Origin: Acetatifactor sp.
GTDB taxonomy: Bacteria; Bacillota; Clostridia; Lachnospirales; Lachnospiraceae
Length of the DNA: 18,538 nucleotides
Assembly: GCA_016293615.1 (NCBI GenBank)
Contig: JAEDDX010000053.1
Coordinates: 1 to 18,538 of the forward strand
Reading direction: 5' to 3'
Under the pieces are notes generated by a model. The model saw nothing but the letters and a program-made list of their open reading frames with translations. It ran no database searches and had not been told where the DNA came from. The position numbers and the translations under genes were made by a program. Positions 8,122 through 15,652 of this stretch are shown piece after piece (position 1 is the stretch's first letter; each line of letters begins with the position of its first letter).

Positions 8122-8145
8122 GCACCGGTCCCTAAGGGCCGGTGC
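8122..8145 (-). terminator. terminator-like hairpin after the first LRR-DUF4214 gene
   Basis: On the minus strand GCACCGG pairs with CCGGTGC, and an inner CCC/GGG closes around TTA with one bulged base. The following bases (TGTTGTATTTG) are T-rich but not a clean run. The same motif occurs after the genes ending at 10566 and 15653. A second small hairpin (ACGCTT-CTT-AAGCGT) lies between it and the gene end. Confidence 0.6.
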
Positions 8146-8220
8146 CGTGATTACGCTTAAGAAGCGTCCCTGATGTGCATGACACCGGGACACTCCCTGT
8201 GACAAAAGAAGCTTCTCTGA

Positions 8221-10398
8221 TCACAGGCTTCCTCTCTCAATGCCGTAGGCTGCGCAGAGTCTGGTAAATTCTGTGGATTCGATAAACGCTTTTAACATAT
8301 CCTTACGAGTGATATATCCCTTCTTCAGCTCATTCACCCAACCGCTCTTTCCTGCTTCATCGGGTTCTCTTCCCATAATGGTGCGATATAACAAATCTAC
8401 GTAAGCTTCGTCGGATACGTTTTTACCGATGAACTCATCACTGAAGAAGAATGCTTCCGCGATCTGCGCACCATTCAGATTCTTCTGCTGCAGCTGCTTT
8501 ACCCAACCCCAATGGCCCTTCTGGTCCGCCGGTCTGCCAAGACAGATGGTATAGAAGCGGGTTACAAACCGCTCAATGGGACCTACCGCTTCGAAATCTC
8601 CTCGGGTAATTCCATATTCCGTACAGATGCCGGTAAACTCTGTGGACTCCACAAAGGCCTCGGTCACTTCACTTCGGGACAGATAGCCGCCCTGCAGCTG
8701 GCTCACCCAGCCCTTTAAGCCTGCTTCGTCTGCTTCGCGTCCCATCATGGAACGATACAAAACCTTCAAAAACTCAGCATCCGACAGGTTTTTGTCTAAC
8801 ATCTCATTGCTGAATACAAAAGCTTCCGCAATCTGCGCACCATTCATCTGGCCGGTCATGAGCTGTTCTACCCATCCTGCAAGACCTGCCTCGTCCGGGT
8901 TTCTGGATAAGCACTGCTGATACATGCGGGTGACAAAGCTGTTGATTTTCTGGCGAATCTGCTCCTTCACATCCTTCTTCACCCAGCCCGCAGGGAGACC
9001 GAGTTCTTCATTGGTGTACTGCAGTAAACTTTCTGGGCAGACCAAGGTACCGGTTTTCGATACGCCTTTCAGCCAGTTTTTAAGGTAATCATCCAGAGAA
9101 GTTTCCGCCTCAGTAAAACCTACGGTGACTGAGGAAAGCTCGTTACATCCGGAAAACATGCCACTATAACAGGAAGATGCCAGAGTCTTCGCCGGTAACT
9201 CCGGTGCTTCCGTCAGACTGCTACAACCAGAAAACATACTATCATAACAGTTATTTGCTAGGGTTTGCGCTGGTAACTCCGGAGCCTTAGTCAGACTGCT
9301 GCAACCAGAAAACATACTATCATAACAGTTATTTGCTAGGGTTTGCGCCGGTAACTCCGGAGCCTTAGTCAGACTTCTACAACTAGAAAACATACTACCA
9401 TAGCACTGCTGTTTCAGGGTTTGCGCCGGTAACTCCGGAGCCTTAGTCAGACTGCTACAACAAGTAAACATTCTCCGATAACAGTTATTTGCTAGGGTTT
9501 GCGCCGGTAACTCCGGAGCCTTAGTCAGACTGCTACAACTATAAAACATACTATCATAACAGTTATTTGCTAGGGTTTGCGCCGGTAACTCTGGGGCCCT
9601 AGTCAGACTGCTACAGAACGTAAACATTTCTCTATAACAGTAACCAGCTAATGTTTGCGCCGGTAAATCCGGAGCTTCCGTCAGACTGCTACAACTATAA
9701 AACATACTATCATAACAGTTATTTGCTAGGGTTTGCGCCGGTAACTCTGGGGCCTTAGTCAGACTGACACAACCAGAAAACATAGACGAATAACAATGGT
9801 CTGCTAAGGTTTGCACCGGTAACTCCGGCGCCTCCGTCAAACTTGTACAAGTATAAAACATACCATAATAACAGTAATCTGCCAGGGTTTGTGCTGGTAA
9901 CTTGGGGGCTGTCATTAATTTATCACACCAGTGGAACAAATTATAAAAAGCATATTTTCCTACCGATGTTTTCTTACAGGTTGGATCCAGTAGTGACATG
10001 ATATTTCCACCTGCCTCCACCTTTCCTTCCCCTGTCATAAGGAATTTCCAGTAAAAATATCTATTTTTCGCAAAACCCTCTCTCTCCCGATCTGTCCGGA
10101 AATAATAGGTCTCTCCGTCGGGAATTGTGACGATATCTTCAGTGGTATCTGTCAATGTCACACTAGTCCATGCCAGGCAGTTTTTTGAGTACTCCAGAAC
10201 ATAATCATCCGGAGTGCCGTTTTTATTCATCCCGATGGTTACATCCCCGTCTACAGCAGTGAAGGACAGATAGTCCGGATACTCCGCCGCCTGGGCTTTA
10301 GTCGAGAACCCGGGCAATGCTGCCATGGCAAACACCATGGCCATAAGCAACAATCCACTTCGGATGAAGCTTACGAAGTTCTTGCTTGTTCCTTTCAA
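8221..10398 (-). CDS. secreted LRR (26-residue repeat) protein with DUF4214 tail, paralog A
   Basis: The protein has 725 residues. A signal peptide covers about 1-37 (basic start, hydrophobic core, AQA cleavage site). A shared N-terminal domain (about 38-165) contains SFTAVDGDVTIGM and GNIMSLLDPT. Ten 26-residue repeats follow (167-426), each like LPAQTLxxxCYxxMFxxC-SSLTxAPE. The tail (about 483-725) has four units of the DUF4214 kind (LYR...GR.PD..GL.GWV..L...F..S.EF), with an RGD at 599-601. The start is TTG, set by GAGGGAGGG (10404-10412) five bases upstream; no ATG fits. No LPXTG, SLH or dockerin is visible, so retention on the cell is unexplained. BspA-like repeats often mediate surface binding, but any ligand is speculation. 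Confidence 0.85.
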   Translation of the reverse strand: MKGTSKNFVSFIRSGLLLMAMVFAMAALPGFSTKAQAAEYPDYLSFTAVDGDVTIGMNKNGTPDDYVLEYSKNCLAWTSVTLTDTTEDIVTIPDGETYYFRTDREREGFAKNRYFYWKFLMTGEGKVEAGGNIMSLLDPTCKKTSVGKYAFYNLFHWCDKLMTAPKLPAQTLADYCYYGMFYTCTSLTEAPELPVQTLADHCYSSMFSGCVSLTKAPELPAQTLANNCYDSMFYSCSSLTEAPDLPAQTLAGYCYREMFTFCSSLTRAPELPAQTLANNCYDSMFYSCSSLTKAPELPAQTLANNCYRRMFTCCSSLTKAPELPAQTLKQQCYGSMFSSCRSLTKAPELPAQTLANNCYDSMFSGCSSLTKAPELPAQTLANNCYDSMFSGCSSLTEAPELPAKTLASSCYSGMFSGCNELSSVTVGFTEAETSLDDYLKNWLKGVSKTGTLVCPESLLQYTNEELGLPAGWVKKDVKEQIRQKINSFVTRMYQQCLSRNPDEAGLAGWVEQLMTGQMNGAQIAEAFVFSNEMLDKNLSDAEFLKVLYRSMMGREADEAGLKGWVSQLQGGYLSRSEVTEAFVESTEFTGICTEYGITRGDFEAVGPIERFVTRFYTICLGRPADQKGHWGWVKQLQQKNLNGAQIAEAFFFSDEFIGKNVSDEAYVDLLYRTIMGREPDEAGKSGWVNELKKGYITRKDMLKAFIESTEFTRLCAAYGIERGSL
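9121..9900 (-). repeat. ten tandem 78-bp coding repeats (26 residues each)
   Basis: Ten in-frame units with exact 78-base spacing encode the leucine-rich repeats of paralog A. Units 3, 5, 6, 8 and 9 all encode ANNCYDSMF and are almost identical in nucleotides, while units 1, 2, 4, 7 and 10 differ more. This is the pattern expected from recent unit duplication or conversion. Confidence 0.93.
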
Positions 10399-10516
10399 AA
10401 TAACCCTCCCTCTGCAACCTGTTCCGATTCGCTTCCGCCGATGATATGGAAGGCCGCAGATTGCTCTTTTGTGATATTTTCTCCAATACTATAACACTTT
10501 TTGGGGAATAATACAA
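10399..10516 (-). promoter_or_regulatory. promoter and conserved leader of paralog A
   Basis: On the minus strand TTGTAT (10511-10516), 17 bases and TATAGT (10488-10493) form the promoter. A leader of about 80 bases follows, starting at ATTGGAGAAAATA and ending in GAGGGAGGG before the TTG start. Promoter and leader are closely conserved before the other two LRR paralogs, mostly outside protein-coding constraint. The -35 box overlaps the T-rich tail of the upstream terminator hairpin. Confidence 0.7.
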
Positions 10517-10542
10517 CAGCACCGGCCTTTTGGCCGATGCTG
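10517..10542 (-). terminator. terminator hairpin after the beta-helix DUF4214 gene
   Basis: On the minus strand an 11-bp stem with one G-U pair (10532-10542 with 10517-10527) and an AAAA loop is followed by TTGTATTATT. The tail is also the -35 region of the next gene. Confidence 0.7.
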
Positions 10543-10565
10543 CGAAAAATCCTATGAATTACAGC

Positions 10566-13409
10566 CTACAGGCTGCCTCTCTCAATGCCGTAGCCTGCGC
10601 AGAGTCCGGTAAACTCGGTGGACTCAATAAATGCACCCAAAATATCTCTGCGAGTCATTTGGCTGCTTTGAAGCTGTCCCACCCAGCCGGCCAGACCTGC
10701 TGCATCCGCTTCTCTTCCGAGAATGGTTCGGTACAGGGTCGCGATATAAACCTCGTCAGATACATTTTTATTCACGAACTCATCACTGAAGAAGAATGCC
10801 TCTGCGATCTGCGCTCCATTCAGATTCTTCTGCTGCAGCTGCTTTACCCAGCCCCAGTGGCCCTTCTGGTCCGCCGGTCTGCCAAGACAGATGGTATAGA
10901 AGCGGGTTACAAACCGCTCAATGTCTCCTACTGCCGCAAAATCGCCTCTGGTAATTCCGTACTCCGTACAGATGTCGGAAAACTCTGCGGACTCCACAAA
11001 TGCCTTGGTCACTTCACTGCGGGATATAAAACCGCCCTGCAGCTGGCTCACCCAGCCATTTAGGCCTGCTTCGTCTGCTTCGCGTCCCATCATGGAACGA
11101 TACAAAACCTTCACGAACTCAGCATCCGACAGATTTTTATCTAGCATCTCATTGCTGAACACAAACTGCTCCGCGAGTTGAGCTCCGTTCATCAGCCGGT
11201 TACTCAGCTGAGATACCCAGCCGTTTAGACCCATGATATCCGGTTCGCGCCCCAGGCATTGGATATACATTCCGGTAACAAACTGCTGAATGGCTACCAG
11301 TGATTCATCATGTTCAAAGCAAACAGTATTGCTATCCGGCGCCCCGGTGATTTTATTATAAAAGAACAGGTTCGTACCTGCAACCTCCGCTGCCTTTGTC
11401 TCAGCATTATATACGGCAGATCGTCTTGCTGATTCACTCGCCAAAAAGATGGGAGAACCATTGCCGTTTAAGTACAGTTTACCTGCTGCACCTCTTAACT
11501 TCACGCCGTATAAGCTTTTGGAAACCGCTGATACCTTCGCATTCTCCGTAATCACAACATCCGAACCGGCTATGATCGCGCTCCAGGCATCGGATCTTGC
11601 AATGATTTCACGCGATCCGCCGATAAGGACATTTTCCATACTATCTATACTTTCCTGATCTGCGATGATTTCCAATTTACCGCTGCCCTTAATAATAATA
11701 TCTTTGTAGGAAAAGATACCGTTCTTTTTCGCAACAATCCTGATATCTCCGGTTCCTTCCAGAGTAAACTCCTTTCCCGCAAGGATTCCAGTCTCTGCCT
11801 CTATCTCTATTTTCCCGCTTGTATTCAAATAAGTGCTCTCTTCATTGGAGGGAACATGCAAAGCGTAACCCTCCGTATGAATGATCAGATTTCTCTTCCC
11901 TGTTACCTCCACTTTGGCAAAATTTGCGGCGTAAATACCGCCCCCCTTACAATCAAGATCAACGGTGCCTGTGCCGGATATAAAAACTCCGTCACCAAAG
12001 GACCATATACCGCTGCCGTCGGTCGATTTGATTTTGATATCACCTTGCCCGGATATATCCATCTTGTACTGGCATTCCAGTCCGACATATTCCGAAGTAA
12101 TATCAAGCTTTCCGATATCCTTAATATTCAATTCGGAGAAGGCATAGATACCTCTCGCTGTCGAAGAATGACAGGTTAGATTTCCGCTGCCTGTTAAGCT
12201 AAGACCTCCATCGCAGTGTATCGCATCTTCCTTATCACCTGTAGCCGTGATAGTATTTTCGGAGCCGTCCGCCAACAGAATATGAAAACTCCTGTCGGAA
12301 GTAATCGCTCCGGCATTGTAACCGTTCAGAACCAGGGTTTTCGTTTCGGAATGAAAAACAGCCGTACCATCCCCAAGGATATTATCCTTGTTCAGAATAT
12401 TCACTTCCACGCCGTTTACGACCAGATCATAATTCTCTATATGATCATAGATTACCTGATTGCTTTGCGGATCGCCCGAGTTTTTGTCATAATACTCTGT
12501 ATCTATGATCTCCACGGGAAATTCTGTGTCCGCATGCGTTATGATTGCCTTTCTTCCCTCCGGTGCGGTAATCGTAACGGGAGCGGCTTTCCCATAGAGC
12601 TTCAGATGATTCCCGACGCCTGTAATCTTCACAGCATCCAGTTTTTCGGACTGAATGGTAATCCTGTTCTGTTTACTGTTACTCATTACCACATCCTGGT
12701 TACAATGAATCGCGTTTGATTCCGAGGCCCGGATCAGAGTGTCTCCTTTTCCCCAGAATGTAACTTTGCCGTTTGGCGCGTAGATGCCCTTATTATATGC
12801 CAAGATGGTCAATTCGCCCTGGTTCACGATTTTCACATTTCCGTTGTTCGCCCGAAGCCCATGCAGTCCGGTTGCCTTAATATTAGTCTTGCAATCATAG
12901 TTCCATATCACTACATCTCCGTTGGTTGACGTCATCCCGGCCTTTGCATCTATGGTGACATTTACATCGCCCCACAAACCGCATTCGCCGTAGGTTTTTA
13001 TTCCCGCGTTCTTCTTGGCTGTAATCTTCAGATTACCTTCTCCGTCCAGCACCAGTTTACCGTTCGTAACCTCTATCCCGACGGAATCCGGTGATGTTAT
13101 GGTACTCGTCGTATCGGGGAAAATGTAGATTTTCAAATCACTCTCAGACTTAATTGCTCCACCGTTGTAATTGGAGAGCTTAATCTTATTATCCGTCGCA
13201 TCATATACTGCGGTTCCTTTTCCGGTAATATCTTTTGCATTGGCAGATGTCACCTGGATGCCGTCCACCCAGACATTATAGGTTGTGGTTGCGGCAGTTG
13301 CCTTAAGAGAGTGTTGGGCAAACATCCCCGCACTGCAAAAAATCACACCCACAAAACACATCCACCTGATAAACCGCTGCGCCTTACGATTTTGAAACAT
13401 CACCCTCAT
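10566..13409 (-). CDS. secreted beta-helix-like protein with DUF4214 tail
   Basis: The protein has 947 residues. The signal peptide spans about 1-40. The passenger consists of two modules (about 44-323 and 327-702). Each opens with a motif like Y-x-V-x-V-[DN]G-x-x-V...I-x-G-x-GTA...YN-GAI, continues with many short GxGxIxI-type turns typical of right-handed beta-helices, and closes with a motif like Y-x-K-x-[ST]G-x-P-x-SN-x-V. The tail (706-947) is DUF4214-like, very similar to its three neighbours, with RGD at 821-823. The LRR region and the conserved leader are absent. The start is uncertain: ATG at 13409, or ATG at 13400, which has AAAGG about 9 bases upstream. Carbohydrate or host-surface binding is plausible for such folds but not shown. 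Confidence 0.82.
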   Translation of the reverse strand: MRVMFQNRKAQRFIRWMCFVGVIFCSAGMFAQHSLKATAATTTYNVWVDGIQVTSANAKDITGKGTAVYDATDNKIKLSNYNGGAIKSESDLKIYIFPDTTSTITSPDSVGIEVTNGKLVLDGEGNLKITAKKNAGIKTYGECGLWGDVNVTIDAKAGMTSTNGDVVIWNYDCKTNIKATGLHGLRANNGNVKIVNQGELTILAYNKGIYAPNGKVTFWGKGDTLIRASESNAIHCNQDVVMSNSKQNRITIQSEKLDAVKITGVGNHLKLYGKAAPVTITAPEGRKAIITHADTEFPVEIIDTEYYDKNSGDPQSNQVIYDHIENYDLVVNGVEVNILNKDNILGDGTAVFHSETKTLVLNGYNAGAITSDRSFHILLADGSENTITATGDKEDAIHCDGGLSLTGSGNLTCHSSTARGIYAFSELNIKDIGKLDITSEYVGLECQYKMDISGQGDIKIKSTDGSGIWSFGDGVFISGTGTVDLDCKGGGIYAANFAKVEVTGKRNLIIHTEGYALHVPSNEESTYLNTSGKIEIEAETGILAGKEFTLEGTGDIRIVAKKNGIFSYKDIIIKGSGKLEIIADQESIDSMENVLIGGSREIIARSDAWSAIIAGSDVVITENAKVSAVSKSLYGVKLRGAAGKLYLNGNGSPIFLASESARRSAVYNAETKAAEVAGTNLFFYNKITGAPDSNTVCFEHDESLVAIQQFVTGMYIQCLGREPDIMGLNGWVSQLSNRLMNGAQLAEQFVFSNEMLDKNLSDAEFVKVLYRSMMGREADEAGLNGWVSQLQGGFISRSEVTKAFVESAEFSDICTEYGITRGDFAAVGDIERFVTRFYTICLGRPADQKGHWGWVKQLQQKNLNGAQIAEAFFFSDEFVNKNVSDEVYIATLYRTILGREADAAGLAGWVGQLQSSQMTRRDILGAFIESTEFTGLCAGYGIERGSL

Positions 13410-13553
13410 CCTTTACTCTTTCCTTCCCATTCTATCATTCTTCCGGGCAGACAAATGCTTCCGCCAATCCCCTTGACCGATTCTAATCATCCCGCTCCAA
13501 CATGTGTCAGACTCCCGGTGCCGCAATTACGCTAAAGAAGCATCCCTGATAGC
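13410..13553. other. intergenic junction lacking the usual hairpin and promoter
   Basis: The part next to the paralog B stop codon (about 13516-13550) resembles the sequence after paralog A (8141-8170), including CGGCACCGG. Only the first arm of the hairpin is present; the second arm and the TTGTAT promoter are missing. The rest is unrelated to the other junctions, and I find no convincing promoter for the beta-helix gene (a TAGAAT near its start has only a weak -35). Confidence 0.6.
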
Positions 13554-15455
13554 CTACAGGCTTCCTCTCTCAATGCCGTAGCCTGCGCAGAGTCTGGCAA
13601 ATTCGTTGGACTCTATAAACGCTTTTAACATATCCTTACGAGTGATATATCCCTTCTTCAGCTCATTCACCCAACCGCTCTTTCCTGCTTCATCGGGTTC
13701 TCTTCCCATAATGGTGCGATATAACAAATCTACGTAAGCTTCGTCGGATACATTTTTGCCGACGAACTCTTCACTGAAGAAGAATGCCTCTGCAATCTGG
13801 GCACCGTTCATATTCTGATCCCGCAGATTCACTACCCAGCCCCAATGGCCCTTCTGGTCCGCCTGTCTGCCAAGGCAGATGGTGTAGAAGCGGGTTACAA
13901 ATCGTTCAATGTCTCCCACTGAAACATAATCGCCGCGGAGAATACCGTTTCTCTCACAGAGAGCGGTGAACTCAATAGACTCAACAAAGGCCTCTGTCAC
14001 CTCACTGCGGGACATGTAGCCGCCCCCTAGCTGGCTCACCCAGCCGGCAAGACCTGCTTTATCTGCTTCGCGTCCCATCATGGAACGATACAAAACCTTT
14101 ACGAACTCAGCATCCGACAGGTTTTTGTCTAACATCTCATTGCTGAACACAAATGCCTGGGCGATGGTTGCTCCGTTCATGCTGCCGTTATCCAACTGTC
14201 CGGCCCAGCCATCCAAACCTGCCTGATCCGGCTCTCTGGATAAGCACTGCTCGTACATACGAGTCACAAAGCTGTTGATTTTCTGGCGATCCGGTGCGTT
14301 CACATCCTTCTTCACCCATCCCTCAGGGAGACCAAGCTCTTTGTTGGTGTACTGTAGTGTGCTCTCCGGGCAATACAATCTACCGGTTTCGGATACACCA
14401 TCCAGCCAGTTATATAGACAGTCATTCAAAGAACAATCGGCTTCCACCCCGGTAAATCCTACTATCACTGCAGAAATCTTTTCGCAGCTGGAAAACATAT
14501 AGTTATAACAGCCGGATACCAGAGTTTTCGCCGGTAATTCCGGCGCTTCCGTCAGACCGTCACAATCATTAAACATCCATGTATAACAGTTATCTGCCAA
14601 AGTCTGCGCTGGCAACAACGGTGCTTTCGTCAGACCGTCACAATTATTAAACATCCATGCATAACAGCTATCTGCCAAAGTCTGCGCTGGCAACTCCGGC
14701 GCTTCCGTCAGGCTTCCGCAACCTTCAAACATAGCATAATAACACCTCTCTGCCATGTTTCGCGCCGACAATTCCGGTGCTTTTGTCAGGCTGGTGCACC
14801 AAACAAACATCTTTTGATAACATCCCATTGCCAAAGTTTGCGCTGGCAACTCTGGTGCTTTCGTCAGTTTGTCGCAACCAAAAAACATACCTTCATAACA
14901 CCTCTCTGCCAGGGTTCGTGCCGGCAACTCCGGTGCTTTTGTCAGTTTGTTGCAAAGAACAAACAAGTTTATAAAAGCATATTCTCCCACCGATTTTTTC
15001 TCACAAGTTGGGTCCAGCAGAGACATGACATTTCCGGCTGCCTCTATCTCTCCTTCCCCTGTCATGAGGAAGTTCCAGTAATGGAAAACATCATATCCCA
15101 AATCTTCATCATAAATGATTTCATTTCCCAACCCATCTCTCTGCCGGTCTGTCCGAAAATAAACGGTTAGTCCGTCGAGAATTGTGATGATATGTTTCTT
15201 GGTGTTCGTTAGCTTGACAGTCATCCAATTCTCCCGGTCGATGGAATATTCCAGCACATAATTATCCGGAGTACCATTTTTCTTCATCCCAATGGTCACA
15301 TCCCCGTTCACCGCGGTAAAGGACAGATAATCCGGATACCCCGCCGCTTGAGCTCTGGACGCAAACCCGGGCAATGCTGCCATGGCAAACACCATGGCCA
15401 TAAGCAACAATCCACTTCGGATGAACCTTACGAAGTTCTTGCTTGTTCCTTTCAA
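13554..15455 (-). CDS. secreted LRR (26-residue repeat) protein with DUF4214 tail, paralog B
   Basis: The protein has 633 residues and is the shortest of the three LRR paralogs. A signal peptide (about 1-37) is nearly identical to paralog A, followed by the shared N-terminal domain with GNVMSLLDPT (about 141-150) and six 26-residue repeats (177-332). The third repeat is divergent (LSARNMAERCYYAMF). A short linker precedes the DUF4214-like tail (about 391-633), with RGD at 507-509. The last 60 or so residues match paralog A, whereas the first part of the tail is closer to paralog C. Start is TTG with GAGGGAGGG at 15461-15469. Its downstream sequence also resembles that of paralog A. Confidence 0.85.
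   Translation of the reverse strand: MKGTSKNFVRFIRSGLLLMAMVFAMAALPGFASRAQAAGYPDYLSFTAVNGDVTIGMKKNGTPDNYVLEYSIDRENWMTVKLTNTKKHIITILDGLTVYFRTDRQRDGLGNEIIYDEDLGYDVFHYWNFLMTGEGEIEAAGNVMSLLDPTCEKKSVGEYAFINLFVLCNKLTKAPELPARTLAERCYEGMFFGCDKLTKAPELPAQTLAMGCYQKMFVWCTSLTKAPELSARNMAERCYYAMFEGCGSLTEAPELPAQTLADSCYAWMFNNCDGLTKAPLLPAQTLADNCYTWMFNDCDGLTEAPELPAKTLVSGCYNYMFSSCEKISAVIVGFTGVEADCSLNDCLYNWLDGVSETGRLYCPESTLQYTNKELGLPEGWVKKDVNAPDRQKINSFVTRMYEQCLSREPDQAGLDGWAGQLDNGSMNGATIAQAFVFSNEMLDKNLSDAEFVKVLYRSMMGREADKAGLAGWVSQLGGGYMSRSEVTEAFVESIEFTALCERNGILRGDYVSVGDIERFVTRFYTICLGRQADQKGHWGWVVNLRDQNMNGAQIAEAFFFSEEFVGKNVSDEAYVDLLYRTIMGREPDEAGKSGWVNELKKGYITRKDMLKAFIESNEFARLCAGYGIERGSL
14460..14927 (-). repeat. six tandem 78-bp coding repeats (26 residues each)
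   Basis: Six in-frame units encode the leucine-rich repeats of paralog B. Units 4 and 5 (LADSCYAWMF and LADNCYTWMF) are the closest pair. The units are more diverged from one another than those of paralog A. Confidence 0.9.
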
Positions 15456-15573
15456 AATAACCCTCCCTCTGCAACCTGCTTCAATTCGCCTCCGCCGATG
15501 ATATGGAAGGCAACAGATTGCTCTTTTATGATATTTTCTCCAATACTATAACATCTTTTCCGATATAATACAA
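15456..15573 (-). promoter_or_regulatory. promoter and conserved leader of paralog B
   Basis: On the minus strand TTGTAT (15568-15573), 17 bases and TATAGT (15545-15550) are followed by a leader matching that of paralog A at most positions and ending in GAGGGAGGG before TTG. In a possible leader hairpin, CTTCC pairs with GGAAG in paralog A and GGAGG here, so pairing is kept through a G-U pair. Confidence 0.7.
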
Positions 15574-15600
15574 CAGCACCGGCCACCAAAGCCGATGCTG
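15574..15600 (-). terminator. terminator hairpin after paralog C
   Basis: On the minus strand a 10-bp stem (CAGCATCGGC with GCCGGTGCTG, one G-U pair) and a 7-base loop are followed by TTGTATTATA. As at 10517-10542, the tail is the -35 region of the next gene. Confidence 0.65.
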
Positions 15601-15652
15601 ATAAATGTAGTCATTCTCAAAGACTTCACCAAGTCTCCGTTCACTTCATAGC

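Noticed and set aside
9121..9900. Regular 78-base repeats as a possible CRISPR array
   Set aside because: The repeats are continuous with no unique spacers, in frame, and encode leucine-rich repeats.
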